Shown here one piece after another: positions 16,383-23,257 of a DNA stretch of 37,152 nucleotides. Numbering within the stretch: position 1 is the first letter of the stretch; every line of letters begins with the position of its first letter. This stretch comes from CAYONP01 sp964405335 (lineage in GTDB: Bacteria; Armatimonadota; UBA10988). The translations under genes and the position numbers were made by a program. The stretch covers positions 1 to 37,152 of the forward strand of contig CAYONP010000057.1 in assembly GCA_964405335.1 (NCBI GenBank), given 5' to 3'. Below the pieces are notes generated by a model. The model had not been told where the DNA came from and made no database searches. It saw nothing but the letters and a program-made list of their open reading frames with translations.

Positions 16383-17855
16383 TCATCCTCCCCGCCGCTT
16401 GCGGCGCCCGCCCGATTTCCGCCCCGCCCGCTTGCGGCCGGCCGGCTCGGGCTTGCCGCTCGGCGGCTCGACCGCCCGGGCGACGACCGCCTCGCGCGGC
16501 GTCGCCGGCGGTCCGGCCGCCGCCTTCTTGCGATAGGCGACGGTCTGCTCGACGGTGCTGATCACGTTGAACGTCATCCAGTAGAGGTAGAAGGCCGAGG
16601 GCAGCCGCCAGGAGTACATCATCCAGGTGAAGATCACCGGCATGCCCCAGGTCATGTACTTCTGCATCATCGCCTGCTGCGGATCGGCCGGCGGCGGCTG
16701 GCGACGCATCATCAAGTACTGGGTGGCGAACATGCTCACCCCGTAGACCAGCAGCAGCGGCGTGTCGGGCCCGGCCAGCGAATCGATCCAGAGGAACGAG
16801 GCGTGGTGGAAGTGATACGTGTAGGCCCGAATGCCCTGGTAAACGGCGATGAAAACAGGAAACTGAACCAACATCGGCAGGCAGCCGCCGACGGGGTTGA
16901 CCCCCTGCTCGCGGTAGAGCTTCATCATCTCTTCGTTGAGCCGCTGGGGGTTGTCCTTGTAGCGCTTGCGCACCTGCTCCAGTTCGGGGGCGACCCGCTG
17001 CATCGCCGCCATCGACTGGTACTGCTTCTTCGACAGCGGGTACATGGCCAGCTTGAGGCCGACCGCGAGCAGTACCAGGGCAAGAATCTGGCTCAGCCCG
17101 GCGCGGTTGCCGCACAGCTTGACCAGGCCGTCGATCAGGCGATAGACCAGTTGCTCGCGGGTGATCTGGTCGATCCGCTCGAGCACCAGGCCGTAGGGGT
17201 CGGCGCTCTCGCGCCAGGTGCCGTCGTCGCCGCGCTCGAGGATGGTGGTGAAGCCGTGGGCGTCGCGCTGGATCTGCATCACCAGCGTGTCGAGCGCCTT
17301 GCGCGCCTGCTTCCCGAAGCGTTTGGCGTCGTCCGGCGCGTCGGCGCCGGCCTGCAGGTAAAGCTCGGCGGCGCGCAGGTGGGCGTGCGCGGCGCGGGTC
17401 ATCGCCCGGGCCGCCTGCGGATCGCCCGCGGCCGGCCGGCGCTGCTCGGTCTGGCCGCTGAGCTGGCTGTACAGCTTGGCCGCCTCGGGCAGCGAGCCGG
17501 TGGCCTCGAACAGATAGGCGGCGGTGAGCCGCAGGCGGGCGACCTGTTCGGGTTGCTTGGTGCCCTCCAGCCGGCGGAGCACCTGCGCCGGCTGGTCGAC
17601 CGGCCGCAGCTCGGCCCAGGCCGGGTCGTCGAGCAGCAGGTCGTCGAGCACGACCGGCGGCAGCTTGGTCTCGTCGCGGGTGATGCTGTTGGCCACCCCC
17701 GGTTCGCTCGCCTCGGCCGGCGCCGGCTCGGCGGCCTGCTCGGCGGCCTGTTCCTCGGCGCGCTGGATCTGCTTCGGGAGGTACCACAGGTAGAGCCCAA
17801 AGACGATCATCCAGATGAAGAAGAACGACTGCTGGCGCGGTGACTTCTCGCTCAA
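16383..17855 (-). CDS. yidC: Membrane protein insertase YidC with helical periplasmic domain
   Basis: 490-aa Oxa1/YidC insertase. TM1 is at about 10-26. The C-terminal core starts near 250, with MYPLSKKQYQSMAAMQ, LNEEMMKLYREQGVNPVGGCLPMLVQFPVFIAVYQGI and the final helix AFYLYWMTFNVISTVEQ. Lys268 stands where E. coli has the groove Arg366. Between TM1 and the core, about 65-240, is a helical, TPR-like stretch (RLRLTAAYLFEATGSLPEAAKLYSQL, then AAHAHLRAAELYLQAG) rather than the usual beta-sandwich P1 domain. The tail is very basic (GRKRAGRKSGGRRKRRGG), as in ribosome-binding YidC tails. I chose the TTG at 17855, overlapping the yidD stop as TTGA with GGAG 9 nt upstream; an upstream ATG at 17942 lies inside yidD. 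Confidence 0.93.
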   Translation of the reverse strand: MSEKSPRQQSFFFIWMIVFGLYLWYLPKQIQRAEEQAAEQAAEPAPAEASEPGVANSITRDETKLPPVVLDDLLLDDPAWAELRPVDQPAQVLRRLEGTKQPEQVARLRLTAAYLFEATGSLPEAAKLYSQLSGQTEQRRPAAGDPQAARAMTRAAHAHLRAAELYLQAGADAPDDAKRFGKQARKALDTLVMQIQRDAHGFTTILERGDDGTWRESADPYGLVLERIDQITREQLVYRLIDGLVKLCGNRAGLSQILALVLLAVGLKLAMYPLSKKQYQSMAAMQRVAPELEQVRKRYKDNPQRLNEEMMKLYREQGVNPVGGCLPMLVQFPVFIAVYQGIRAYTYHFHHASFLWIDSLAGPDTPLLLVYGVSMFATQYLMMRRQPPPADPQQAMMQKYMTWGMPVIFTWMMYSWRLPSAFYLYWMTFNVISTVEQTVAYRKKAAAGPPATPREAVVARAVEPPSGKPEPAGRKRAGRKSGGRRKRRGG

Positions 17856-18169
17856 GCTTCTACGCTCCGATCGGCCTCGGCAGCGGCCGCGGGCCAGGTT
17901 TCGGGCACCGGGTCCCAGCCGCCGGGGTGCCACGGGTGACAACGCAGGATGCGCCGCAGGCCGAGCCAGCCGCCGCGGAGCAGGCCGAAGCGCTCGAGGC
18001 AGCCGGCGCAGTAGGCCGAACAGGTCGGCTCGTAGCGACAGCTCGGCGGCAGCAGCGGCGAGAGCCAGCGGCGGTAGCCGGCGATCAGCCTCAGCCCGCA
18101 GCGCGCGGCGAGGCCGGGCCTCGGCTCACCCGCCGCGCTGCTCGGCTCGCCCGCTGTGGGGCCGCTCAT
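17852..18169 (-). CDS. yidD: Membrane protein insertion efficiency factor YidD
   Basis: 105-aa YidD protein, a small amphipathic membrane-associated factor that helps YidC-dependent insertion. The family core is complete: LIAGYRRWLSPLLPPSCRYEPTCSAYC and RILRCHPWHPGGWDPVP. About 25 residues of Gly/Pro/Ala-rich sequence precede it. GGGAG lies 7 nt before the ATG, so I accept a start that overlaps the rnpA end by 44 nt. Its stop overlaps the yidC TTG. Confidence 0.93.
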   Translation of the reverse strand: MSGPTAGEPSSAAGEPRPGLAARCGLRLIAGYRRWLSPLLPPSCRYEPTCSAYCAGCLERFGLLRGGWLGLRRILRCHPWHPGGWDPVPETWPAAAAEADRSVEA

Positions 18170-18521
18170 CGTTCGGCTCCCGCGTCACGCCCGCTGTTCG
18201 ACAGAGCCCCGCCAGCCCACCACAAAGTTCCGGAAAGTCGTCCAGCAAGACCGCCGGTGAGACCCGCCAGAGCAGCTCCCAGCCCTCGGGCAGGCTGGGC
18301 AGCAGCGCCGCGAAGGCGGCTTGCGCCCGCCGCCGCGCCCGATTGCGGACCACCGCGCCGCCGAGCGCCCGGGTCGCCTGACAGGCCAACCGTGTCGGCC
18401 CGCCGTCGCGCCTCGGCGCCGCGTGCAGCCGGCCGAGCCGGTGGTCGACCCGCCGTCCGAGGCGGAGCAGGCGGCGGATGTCGTCGCCGGCGGCCAGCCG
18501 CCGCTCGCGCGGCAGGGCCAC
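18126..18521 (-). CDS. rnpA: Ribonuclease P protein component
   Basis: 131-aa protein subunit of RNase P, which processes the 5' leader of tRNA precursors with the RNA subunit (not in this window). It opens ALPRERRLAAGDDIRRLLRLG and has the RNR signature as GGAVVRNRARRRAQAAF, followed by a helix and the WRVSPAV strand. The start is GTG at 18521, overlapping the rpmH stop as TAGTG, so it is coupled to rpmH. The C-terminal ~20 residues (GVTREPNDERPHSGRAEQRGG) extend beyond the domain and are encoded in the overlap with yidD. Confidence 0.9.
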   Translation of the reverse strand: MALPRERRLAAGDDIRRLLRLGRRVDHRLGRLHAAPRRDGGPTRLACQATRALGGAVVRNRARRRAQAAFAALLPSLPEGWELLWRVSPAVLLDDFPELCGGLAGLCRTAGVTREPNDERPHSGRAEQRGG

Positions 18522-18655
18522 TAGGCCGACAGTCGCCGCCGGCCGCGCTGCCGCCGCCGGGCAATGACCGCCCGCCCGGCCCGGTCGGCCATGCGGTGAC
18601 GGAAACCGTGGCGCCGCTTGCGGCGCCGCTTCTTCGGCTGGTACGTTCGCTTCAT
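18521..18655 (-). CDS. rpmH: Ribosomal protein bL34
   Basis: 44-aa large-subunit protein with the canonical sequence MKRTYQPKKRRRKRRHGFRHRM and a basic C-terminus. GGGAGGGG lies 8 nt upstream of the ATG. First gene of rpmH-rnpA-yidD-yidC-jag, the cluster commonly found next to dnaA. The promoter at 18849-18877 leaves a ~190-nt leader that contains MITE copy B. Confidence 0.97.
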   Translation of the reverse strand: MKRTYQPKKRRRKRRHGFRHRMADRAGRAVIARRRQRGRRRLSA

Positions 18656-18689
18656 CGTGCCGGCCCCTCCCGGTCTGAGCCAGCACCAC

Positions 18690-18819
18690 GGGCGTGTTGA
18701 CCCTCGTTGTAGGGGCAGGTCCAAGACCTGCCCGTCGACGACTCGAGCCGCTCTGGAAGCGGGTTCGTCGGCACTCGGGCGGGTCTGAGACCCGCCCCTA
18801 CCGCGATTTCAACAGGCCC
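18690..18819 (+). mobile_element. MITE-like ~130-bp element, copy B
   Basis: Starts GGGCGTGTTGA and ends with its imperfect inverse TCAACAGGCCC. Inside, a 93-nt core (18709-18801) begins GTAGGGGC and ends GCCCCTAC. It contains two long palindromes and the middle hairpin CCGCTCTGGAAGCGG. It lies in the rpmH leader, between promoter and start codon, so it would be transcribed into a highly structured RNA. No coding capacity. Confidence 0.78.
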
Positions 18820-18848
18820 ACCACGCCGGCGGTCTGACGGGACCGTCG

Positions 18849-18877
18849 AGTATAGCAGCGACGGCACAGAGAGTCGA
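18849..18877 (-). promoter_or_regulatory. Extended -10 promoter for rpmH
   Basis: On the minus strand TCGACT (18877-18872), a 17-nt spacer ending TGC, and TATACT (18854-18849). The TGC-TATACT block is an extended -10 and is identical to that of the dnaA promoter on the other strand. Transcription would run through MITE copy B into rpmH. Confidence 0.65.
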
Positions 18878-18934
18878 CTCGGAATCCGCCGGCCGGGCCG
18901 CGCCGGGGGTGAACGCGGCCCCGCGCGGCGGGTC

Positions 18935-19771
18935 TCAGCGCCGGCGGCGGCGCAGCAGCAGGGCCCCCGCGCCGAGCAGCGCCCAGGTGCCCGGCTCGGG
19001 CATGTGCTGCCCGCCGACCTGGGCCGGGTTGAACGGCGCGGCGAGCCCGGCGACAAAGGTGATGTCGGGATCCCACTGGCCCGGCGGGCCGAAGGTGAAG
19101 TCGCCGCTGCCGAGCGGGCCGGTCTGCGGCGCGAAGCTGCCGCCGAGCCAGCCGAAGCCGTCCGGCTCGCTGACCAGGTCGCCGTTGATCAAGTTGCGTA
19201 GGCGCACGTGGGTCAGCAGATTGCCCGGCCCGAAGCCGAAGGTGCCGAGGTCGAAGCCGGTGGCGAAGACCTGCACCGCGCCGCCGGGCACCGCGCCGAT
19301 GACCGAGGTGTAGGTGTCGGCGAACTCGTAGCGCCAGGGCGACCAGTCCTGGCCAATCGCCTTGAAACTGATCGCGAACGGCTCGGGCCGGCCGGCCAGG
19401 CCGTTCTCGAAGACGACGAAGTCGTCACCGGGCAAGCTGTTGCGGATCACCCGGTTGTGGAACACGTTGAGCTCGACCATCTCGATCTGGTCGACGCTGT
19501 TCTGGTCGCCCAACTCGACGAACCGCGGCCTGACCCGCGGCGTGGTGTCGCCCTGACCGGCCAGCAGCAGGTCACCGAGCCCGCGGTTGATGTCGAAGCC
19601 AGGCCCGGGAATGAAGCCCGAGCGGCGGGTCACCACGTTGCCCTGCAGAATGCTGACCGTGTTCGCACCCATCTGATCGTCGAAGGTGTAGCCGCCGACG
19701 GTGAACAGCGCGGCGGTCGCCGGTGGCGCCAAGAGGCCCAGCAGGCCGAGCAGCGCCCAGCGAGCGTGCAT
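18935..19771 (-). CDS. PEP-CTERM sorted extracellular protein
   Basis: 278 aa. N-terminal signal peptide MHARWALLGLLGLLAPPATA. The mature part is beta-rich (FTVGGYTFDDQMGANTVSI, DDFVVFENGLAGRPEPFAISF). The C-terminus is a PEP-CTERM anchor: MPEPGTWALLGAGALLLRRRRR, that is PEP motif, hydrophobic helix, basic tail, recognised by an exosortase not seen here. ATG at 19771 has GGGAG 7 nt upstream and begins the signal peptide. A TTGACA-containing promoter lies ~85 nt upstream. The function of the exported domain is unknown. Confidence 0.85.
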   Translation of the reverse strand: MHARWALLGLLGLLAPPATAALFTVGGYTFDDQMGANTVSILQGNVVTRRSGFIPGPGFDINRGLGDLLLAGQGDTTPRVRPRFVELGDQNSVDQIEMVELNVFHNRVIRNSLPGDDFVVFENGLAGRPEPFAISFKAIGQDWSPWRYEFADTYTSVIGAVPGGAVQVFATGFDLGTFGFGPGNLLTHVRLRNLINGDLVSEPDGFGWLGGSFAPQTGPLGSGDFTFGPPGQWDPDITFVAGLAAPFNPAQVGGQHMPEPGTWALLGAGALLLRRRRR

Positions 19772-19856
19772 CGTTGTCTCCCTCACCCCGGCCGGTGGGC
19801 CGGGCTCCCCAGTCCGCCTCCCCCGAGACATCGGTCGCGCGCGGCGACCGAGTCCG

Positions 19857-19885
19857 AGTCTGGACTCTTCGCCAAGGGTTGTCAA
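19857..19885 (-). promoter_or_regulatory. Possible promoter for the PEP-CTERM gene
   Basis: Minus strand: a perfect -35 TTGACA (19885-19880), exactly 17 nt, then CAGACT (19862-19857), which matches only three of six -10 positions. Position and spacing are right for the gene starting at 19771. Confidence 0.4.
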
Positions 19886-19927
19886 GTCGCCGGACGAATC
19901 GATTCGACGCCACGCTCTCCTGCGACG

Positions 19928-20195
19928 TGGCGCCGGTGGCCAACCGGCGGTACGATCGCCTATGGCGCCGGTGGCCAACCGGCGGTACGCTGCGTCGTGG
20001 CGCAGGCGGACAGGGCGTGTGGATTCCCGTGGTAGGGGCAGGTCTCAGACCTGCCCGCCGGCGCATTAATCCGCTCTGGAAGCGGGTTCGTTGGCATTCG
20101 GGCGGGTCTGAGACCCGCCCCTACCGCACCTTTCAACACGCCCGGCCAACCGGCGGTACGCTGCGTCGTGGCACCGGTGGCCAACCGGCGGTACG
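19928..20195. repeat. 35-bp repeat array beside dnaA
   Basis: Units at 19928-19962, 19963-19997, a third split by MITE copy C (left part from 19998, right part 20141-20168), and 20169-20195. Each carries GGCCAACCGGCGGTACG, and CCGGT..ACCGG forms a small hairpin. Units 2 and 3 also share CTGCGTCG after it. Tandem spacing of 35 nt is exact for the first pair and resumes after the insert. Confidence 0.8.
20013..20143 (+). mobile_element. MITE-like ~130-bp element, copy C, inside the 35-bp array
   Basis: Bounded by GGGCGTGT on the left and TCAACACGCCC on the right, with the 93-nt core at 20032-20124 showing the same two palindromes and middle hairpin as copy B. The right end joins directly to GGCCAACCGGCGGTACG of the surrounding repeat, so the element appears to have inserted into a pre-existing array unit. 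No obvious target-site duplication is seen. Confidence 0.78.
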
Positions 20196-20315
20196 AGGCA
20201 GGCCGGGAGCCGGGTCGCTGCCGGCGCGCTGGAGCGGTCTCCAGCGCTGGCGAAAAAGAGATTCGGAGGCGGGGGAGGTTCGCCCCCCAGGCGAGTCGAA
20301 TCGGTCGCCGACGAG

Positions 20316-20344
20316 TTGCCCCGAGCGTCGGCGGATGCTATACT
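20316..20344 (+). promoter_or_regulatory. Extended -10 promoter for dnaA
   Basis: TTGCCC (20316-20321), a 17-nt spacer ending TGC, and TATACT (20339-20344). The leader of about 130 nt includes both DnaA boxes, which fits DnaA autoregulation. The same TGCTATACT block drives rpmH on the opposite strand. Confidence 0.68.
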
Positions 20345-20414
20345 CCGCCGACCCGAGAGCAACCCCACGACCGCCGGCGGGTCGGCGACGGCCGCCGCAC
20401 GTCTTTTCCACGTC

Positions 20415-20435
20415 TGTGGATAACTCGGTGGATAA
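20415..20435 (-). promoter_or_regulatory. DnaA boxes upstream of dnaA
   Basis: Two boxes in the same orientation, 3 nt apart: a perfect TTATCCACA (read on minus, 20423-20415) and TTATCCACC with one mismatch (20435-20427). A poorer TTTTCCACG lies just upstream at about 20404. They lie in the dnaA leader. Confidence 0.85.
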
Positions 20436-20478
20436 CTGTCCCCGAATAGGCGGCGTGGGCGATGGACTGGGGAGGTGG

Positions 20479-21861
20479 ATGCCTGAGCCGTCGCCGGACC
20501 TGGCCCGTGCCTGGCGGCGCGCCGTCGTGGCGGTGCGCGGTCTCCTGGCCGGGCCCGCGTTCGACCTCTGGATTGGCGACGTGGCGCCGACCGAATACCG
20601 CAACGGGGTGGTCCATTTGTCGGTGCCCAACGCCTTTGTCGAGGAGTTGATGCGCGACCGCTATGCCGACCCGCTGCGCGACGCGCTGTGCGAGGCGGTC
20701 GGCGAGCCGCTCGAGGTCCGCTTCGCGCAGCGCGAGGCGGCCCGGCTGCCGGTCGCCGCGGCGCCGCGGCGCGATGGGCCGCTCTATGCCGACGGCGAGC
20801 ACAGCCACGAGGTCGAGTTCGCCGGCTCGCCGCTCAATCCCCGGTTCACCTTCGAGACCTTCGTCGTCGGGCCGTCGAACCGCTTTCCGCAGGCCGCGGC
20901 GCAGGCGGTCAGTCGCGCGCCGGCGAAGCAGTACAACCCGCTCTTTTTGTGGGGCGGCGTGGGGCTGGGCAAGACCCACCTGATGCAGGCGATTGGCTGG
21001 CGCTTCCAGCAGCTCAATCCCGAGGCGCAGGTGGTCTACGTCTCGGCCGAGACGTTCCTCTATCATTATGTCAGCTCGGTTCGCGAGGACCGCACGGCCG
21101 AGTTCCGCCGCCGTTACCGCAACGTCGACCTGTGGCTGGTGGACGACATCCAGTTCATCGCCAGCCGCGAGTCGACGCGGACCGAGGCGGAGTTCTTCCA
21201 CACCTTCAACGCGCTGTATGAGACCAGCAAGCAGATTGTGGTCACCAGCGACCGGCCGCCGAAGGAGCTGCTGATCGACGATCGGCTGCGCTCGCGGTTC
21301 GAGTGGGGTCTAATCACCGACATCAAGGCGCCCGACATCGAGACTCGGCTGGCGATCTTGCAGAAGCGCGCCGAGGAGGACCATGTCCACGTGCCCAACG
21401 AGGTGATGATGCACATCGCGCAGATGGTGCGCGACAGCATCCGCGTGCTCGAGGGCGCGCTGGTCAAGGTGATTGCCACCGCCTCGCTGCTGCACGAGGA
21501 GGTGACCATCGAGCTGGCGCGCGAATGCCTCCGGGACTATACCCTCGGCGAACGCAGCTCGACGGTCGACATGGAGACCATCCAGCAGACCGTGGCGCAG
21601 CATTTCGGGGTCGAGCCGGCGGCGCTGACCGGTAAGAGCCGGCGGGCCGAGATCGTCGTCGCGCGGCAGGTGGCGATGTACCTCTGCCGCCAAGTGACCA
21701 ACCAGTCGTACGCCGACATCGGGCAGCAGTTCGGTCGCGACCATTCGACGGTGATGTATGCCTGCTCGAAGATTGCCGACCTGCTGGGCAGCGAAGATGC
21801 CGACGTGTCGGCCGCCGTGTCGGCGATCGGCGACCGGCTCGACGTGCCGACCGGAGACTGA
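20479..21861 (+). CDS. dnaA: Chromosomal replication initiator DnaA
   Basis: 460-aa AAA+ initiator. Domain I is at 1-75, a short linker follows, then domain III with Walker A GGVGLGKTHLM (159-169) and Walker B LWLVDDIQF (218-226), and the SRFEWGLITDIKAPD sensor region. Domain IV carries the DnaA-box signature GRDHSTVMYACSKI, after the SYADIGQQF helix. I chose the ATG at 20479; GGGGAGG is close (3 nt), so the in-frame GTG at 20455 remains possible. A long upstream open frame runs through repeats and is not believed coding. Autoregulated, judging from boxes in the leader. Confidence 0.97.
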   Translation: MPEPSPDLARAWRRAVVAVRGLLAGPAFDLWIGDVAPTEYRNGVVHLSVPNAFVEELMRDRYADPLRDALCEAVGEPLEVRFAQREAARLPVAAAPRRDGPLYADGEHSHEVEFAGSPLNPRFTFETFVVGPSNRFPQAAAQAVSRAPAKQYNPLFLWGGVGLGKTHLMQAIGWRFQQLNPEAQVVYVSAETFLYHYVSSVREDRTAEFRRRYRNVDLWLVDDIQFIASRESTRTEAEFFHTFNALYETSKQIVVTSDRPPKELLIDDRLRSRFEWGLITDIKAPDIETRLAILQKRAEEDHVHVPNEVMMHIAQMVRDSIRVLEGALVKVIATASLLHEEVTIELARECLRDYTLGERSSTVDMETIQQTVAQHFGVEPAALTGKSRRAEIVVARQVAMYLCRQVTNQSYADIGQQFGRDHSTVMYACSKIADLLGSEDADVSAAVSAIGDRLDVPTGD

Positions 21862-21863
21862 GC

Positions 21864-22014
21864 TGTGGATAAGCCGGTGGACAACCTGGTGGAGGGATTT
21901 GGCGGCCGGCGCGCGGTGGAAACCGCCCGCTCCGTCCACCGGCTCTCCCCCGCGCCGTCCGCCGCGACGGCCCGGTCCAGCGGCGGCCTCGACCCGGTTG
22001 TCCACCTTTCCACC
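21864..22014. promoter_or_regulatory. DnaA-box cluster between dnaA and dnaN (candidate oriC)
   Basis: Starting 3 nt after the dnaA stop: perfect TTATCCACA on the minus strand (21872-21864) and TTGTCCACC on the minus strand (21884-21876). About 115 nt later come TTGTCCACC (21998-22006) and a partial TTTCCACC (22007-22014) on the plus strand, so the two groups face each other. The gap downstream is relatively AT-rich. Confidence 0.75.
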
Positions 22015-22025
22015 GGACTCAGTGA

Positions 22026-22065
22026 CAGCGTTGGGAATCGATTAAGATCTGAGTCTCGATCGCGA
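22026..22065. other. AT-richer segment, candidate unwinding element
   Basis: The stretch around GGGAATCGATTAAGATCTG is the least GC-rich piece between dnaA and dnaN and lies next to the inverted DnaA boxes. It may be the duplex-unwinding element, the dnaN promoter, or both. No good -35/-10 pair was found. Confidence 0.35.
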
Positions 22066-22118
22066 TCGGACGGCCGCCCGTGCAAAACCGCCGCGGCCGG
22101 TGCGAAGGAGCCTCGCCG

Positions 22119-23246
22119 ATGAAGTTCGTGACCCGCCGGGATCCGCTGCAGCACGCGCTGACGACCGTGGCGCGCGGCGTCTCGAGCCGCAGCACGCTGC
22201 CGATTTTGAGCAACATCCTGATCGAGACCGGCGACGGCGAGGTGGTGCTCAGCGCGACCGACCTCGACCTCGGCATCCGCGCCGCGGTGACCGTCGACAT
22301 CGAAGAGCCGGGCCGCACCACGCTGCCGGCGCGGCTCTTTTCCGAGGTCGCCGCGGCACAGTCGGATGGGCCGGTGACGTTCGTCTGCGACGAGCGCGAT
22401 CACGTCACTTTCCGCAGCGGGCGCAGCGTGTTGGAAGTCCATGGGCTGCCCGCCGACGAGTTTCCCGGCCTGCCGGCGATCAAGAGCGGGACGACCATCG
22501 TGATGCCGCAGCCGGTGCTCCGACGCATGCTGCAGCAGGTGCTGATCGCGGTCAGCAACGACGAGACGCGCACCCGCCTGACGGGCATGTTGATGTGCAG
22601 CGAGGGCGACCGGCTGCGCCTGGTGGCGACCGATACGCACCGCCTGGCCACGCGCAGTGGCGCGATCCCCGCCGGCGCGCCGGAGGAGTTCCGCTCGATT
22701 GTACCCGGCCGCGCGCTGCGCGAGGTCGAGCGGCTGATGCGCGACGACGAGAAGGCCGAAATCGCGATCGACTACACCGACTCGCAGGTCCAGTTCCGGT
22801 TTGACGGCGTGACCATCATCACCCGCACCATGGAGGGCGAGTTTCCCAACTATCGGCGGGTCATCCCGCCGGGGGCGGAGTGGTCGGTCACCGCCGAGGT
22901 CAACCGGCTGCGCGAGAGCGTACGCCGCTGCGCCATCGTCTCGCGCGACGATCACCGCAAGATGAAGTTCCGCGCGACGCCGACCGGCGAGCTGCAGCTC
23001 GAGGCCGAGAGCACCAAGGTCGGTCGCGCCGATGAAGAGGTCGAGAACGCCGTGGTGCAGCCGGCCGAAGGGGTCAGCGAAGCGCTCGAGATCGCGTTCG
23101 ACGCGCAGTATATGCTCGATGTGCTCAACCAGGTCAGCAGCGCTGAGTTGAACATCGAGCTGAGCGGGCCGAACCAACCGGGCACGATGCGGCCGGTCGA
23201 CGACGAGGACTACGTCTACGTGCTGATGCCGATGCAGATGGTCTGA
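22119..23246 (+). CDS. dnaN: DNA polymerase III beta sliding clamp
   Basis: 375-aa sliding clamp, which tethers polymerase III and other clamp-binding proteins to DNA. Three similar clamp domains are recognisable, with TLPILSNILIETGDGEVVLSATDLD in the first, RLVATDTHRLATRSG in the second, and the C-terminal end DEDYVYVLMPMQM, a close fit to the family's 'YVYVLMPMRL'. ATG at 22119 has AAGGAG 8 nt upstream; an ATG-less upstream extension has no such support. recF follows after 11 nt. Confidence 0.97.
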   Translation: MKFVTRRDPLQHALTTVARGVSSRSTLPILSNILIETGDGEVVLSATDLDLGIRAAVTVDIEEPGRTTLPARLFSEVAAAQSDGPVTFVCDERDHVTFRSGRSVLEVHGLPADEFPGLPAIKSGTTIVMPQPVLRRMLQQVLIAVSNDETRTRLTGMLMCSEGDRLRLVATDTHRLATRSGAIPAGAPEEFRSIVPGRALREVERLMRDDEKAEIAIDYTDSQVQFRFDGVTIITRTMEGEFPNYRRVIPPGAEWSVTAEVNRLRESVRRCAIVSRDDHRKMKFRATPTGELQLEAESTKVGRADEEVENAVVQPAEGVSEALEIAFDAQYMLDVLNQVSSAELNIELSGPNQPGTMRPVDDEDYVYVLMPMQMV

Positions 23247-23257
23247 GGCCGGCGCCG

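Larger units (their letters stand above)
19772..20478. other. PEP-CTERM/dnaA divergent gap: left origin region
   Basis: 707 nt without a convincing gene. From left to right it holds the PEP-CTERM promoter, the 35-bp repeat array (19928-20195) interrupted by MITE copy C (20013-20143), unassigned sequence 20196-20315, the dnaA promoter (20316-20344) and two DnaA boxes (20415-20435). Leftward genes turn to rightward genes here, as expected at a replication origin. Only the DnaA-box segment shows a known origin function. Confidence 0.7.

Noticed and set aside
15746..16561. Plus-strand open frame across jag
   Set aside because: Mirror of the jag codons; low-complexity His/Gln/Arg composition and no motif.
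19723..20478. Long in-frame extension of dnaA upstream of 20479
   Set aside because: It runs through the PEP-CTERM gene start, the 35-bp repeats, MITE copy C and the dnaA promoter; translation is repeat-derived and unlike domain I of DnaA.
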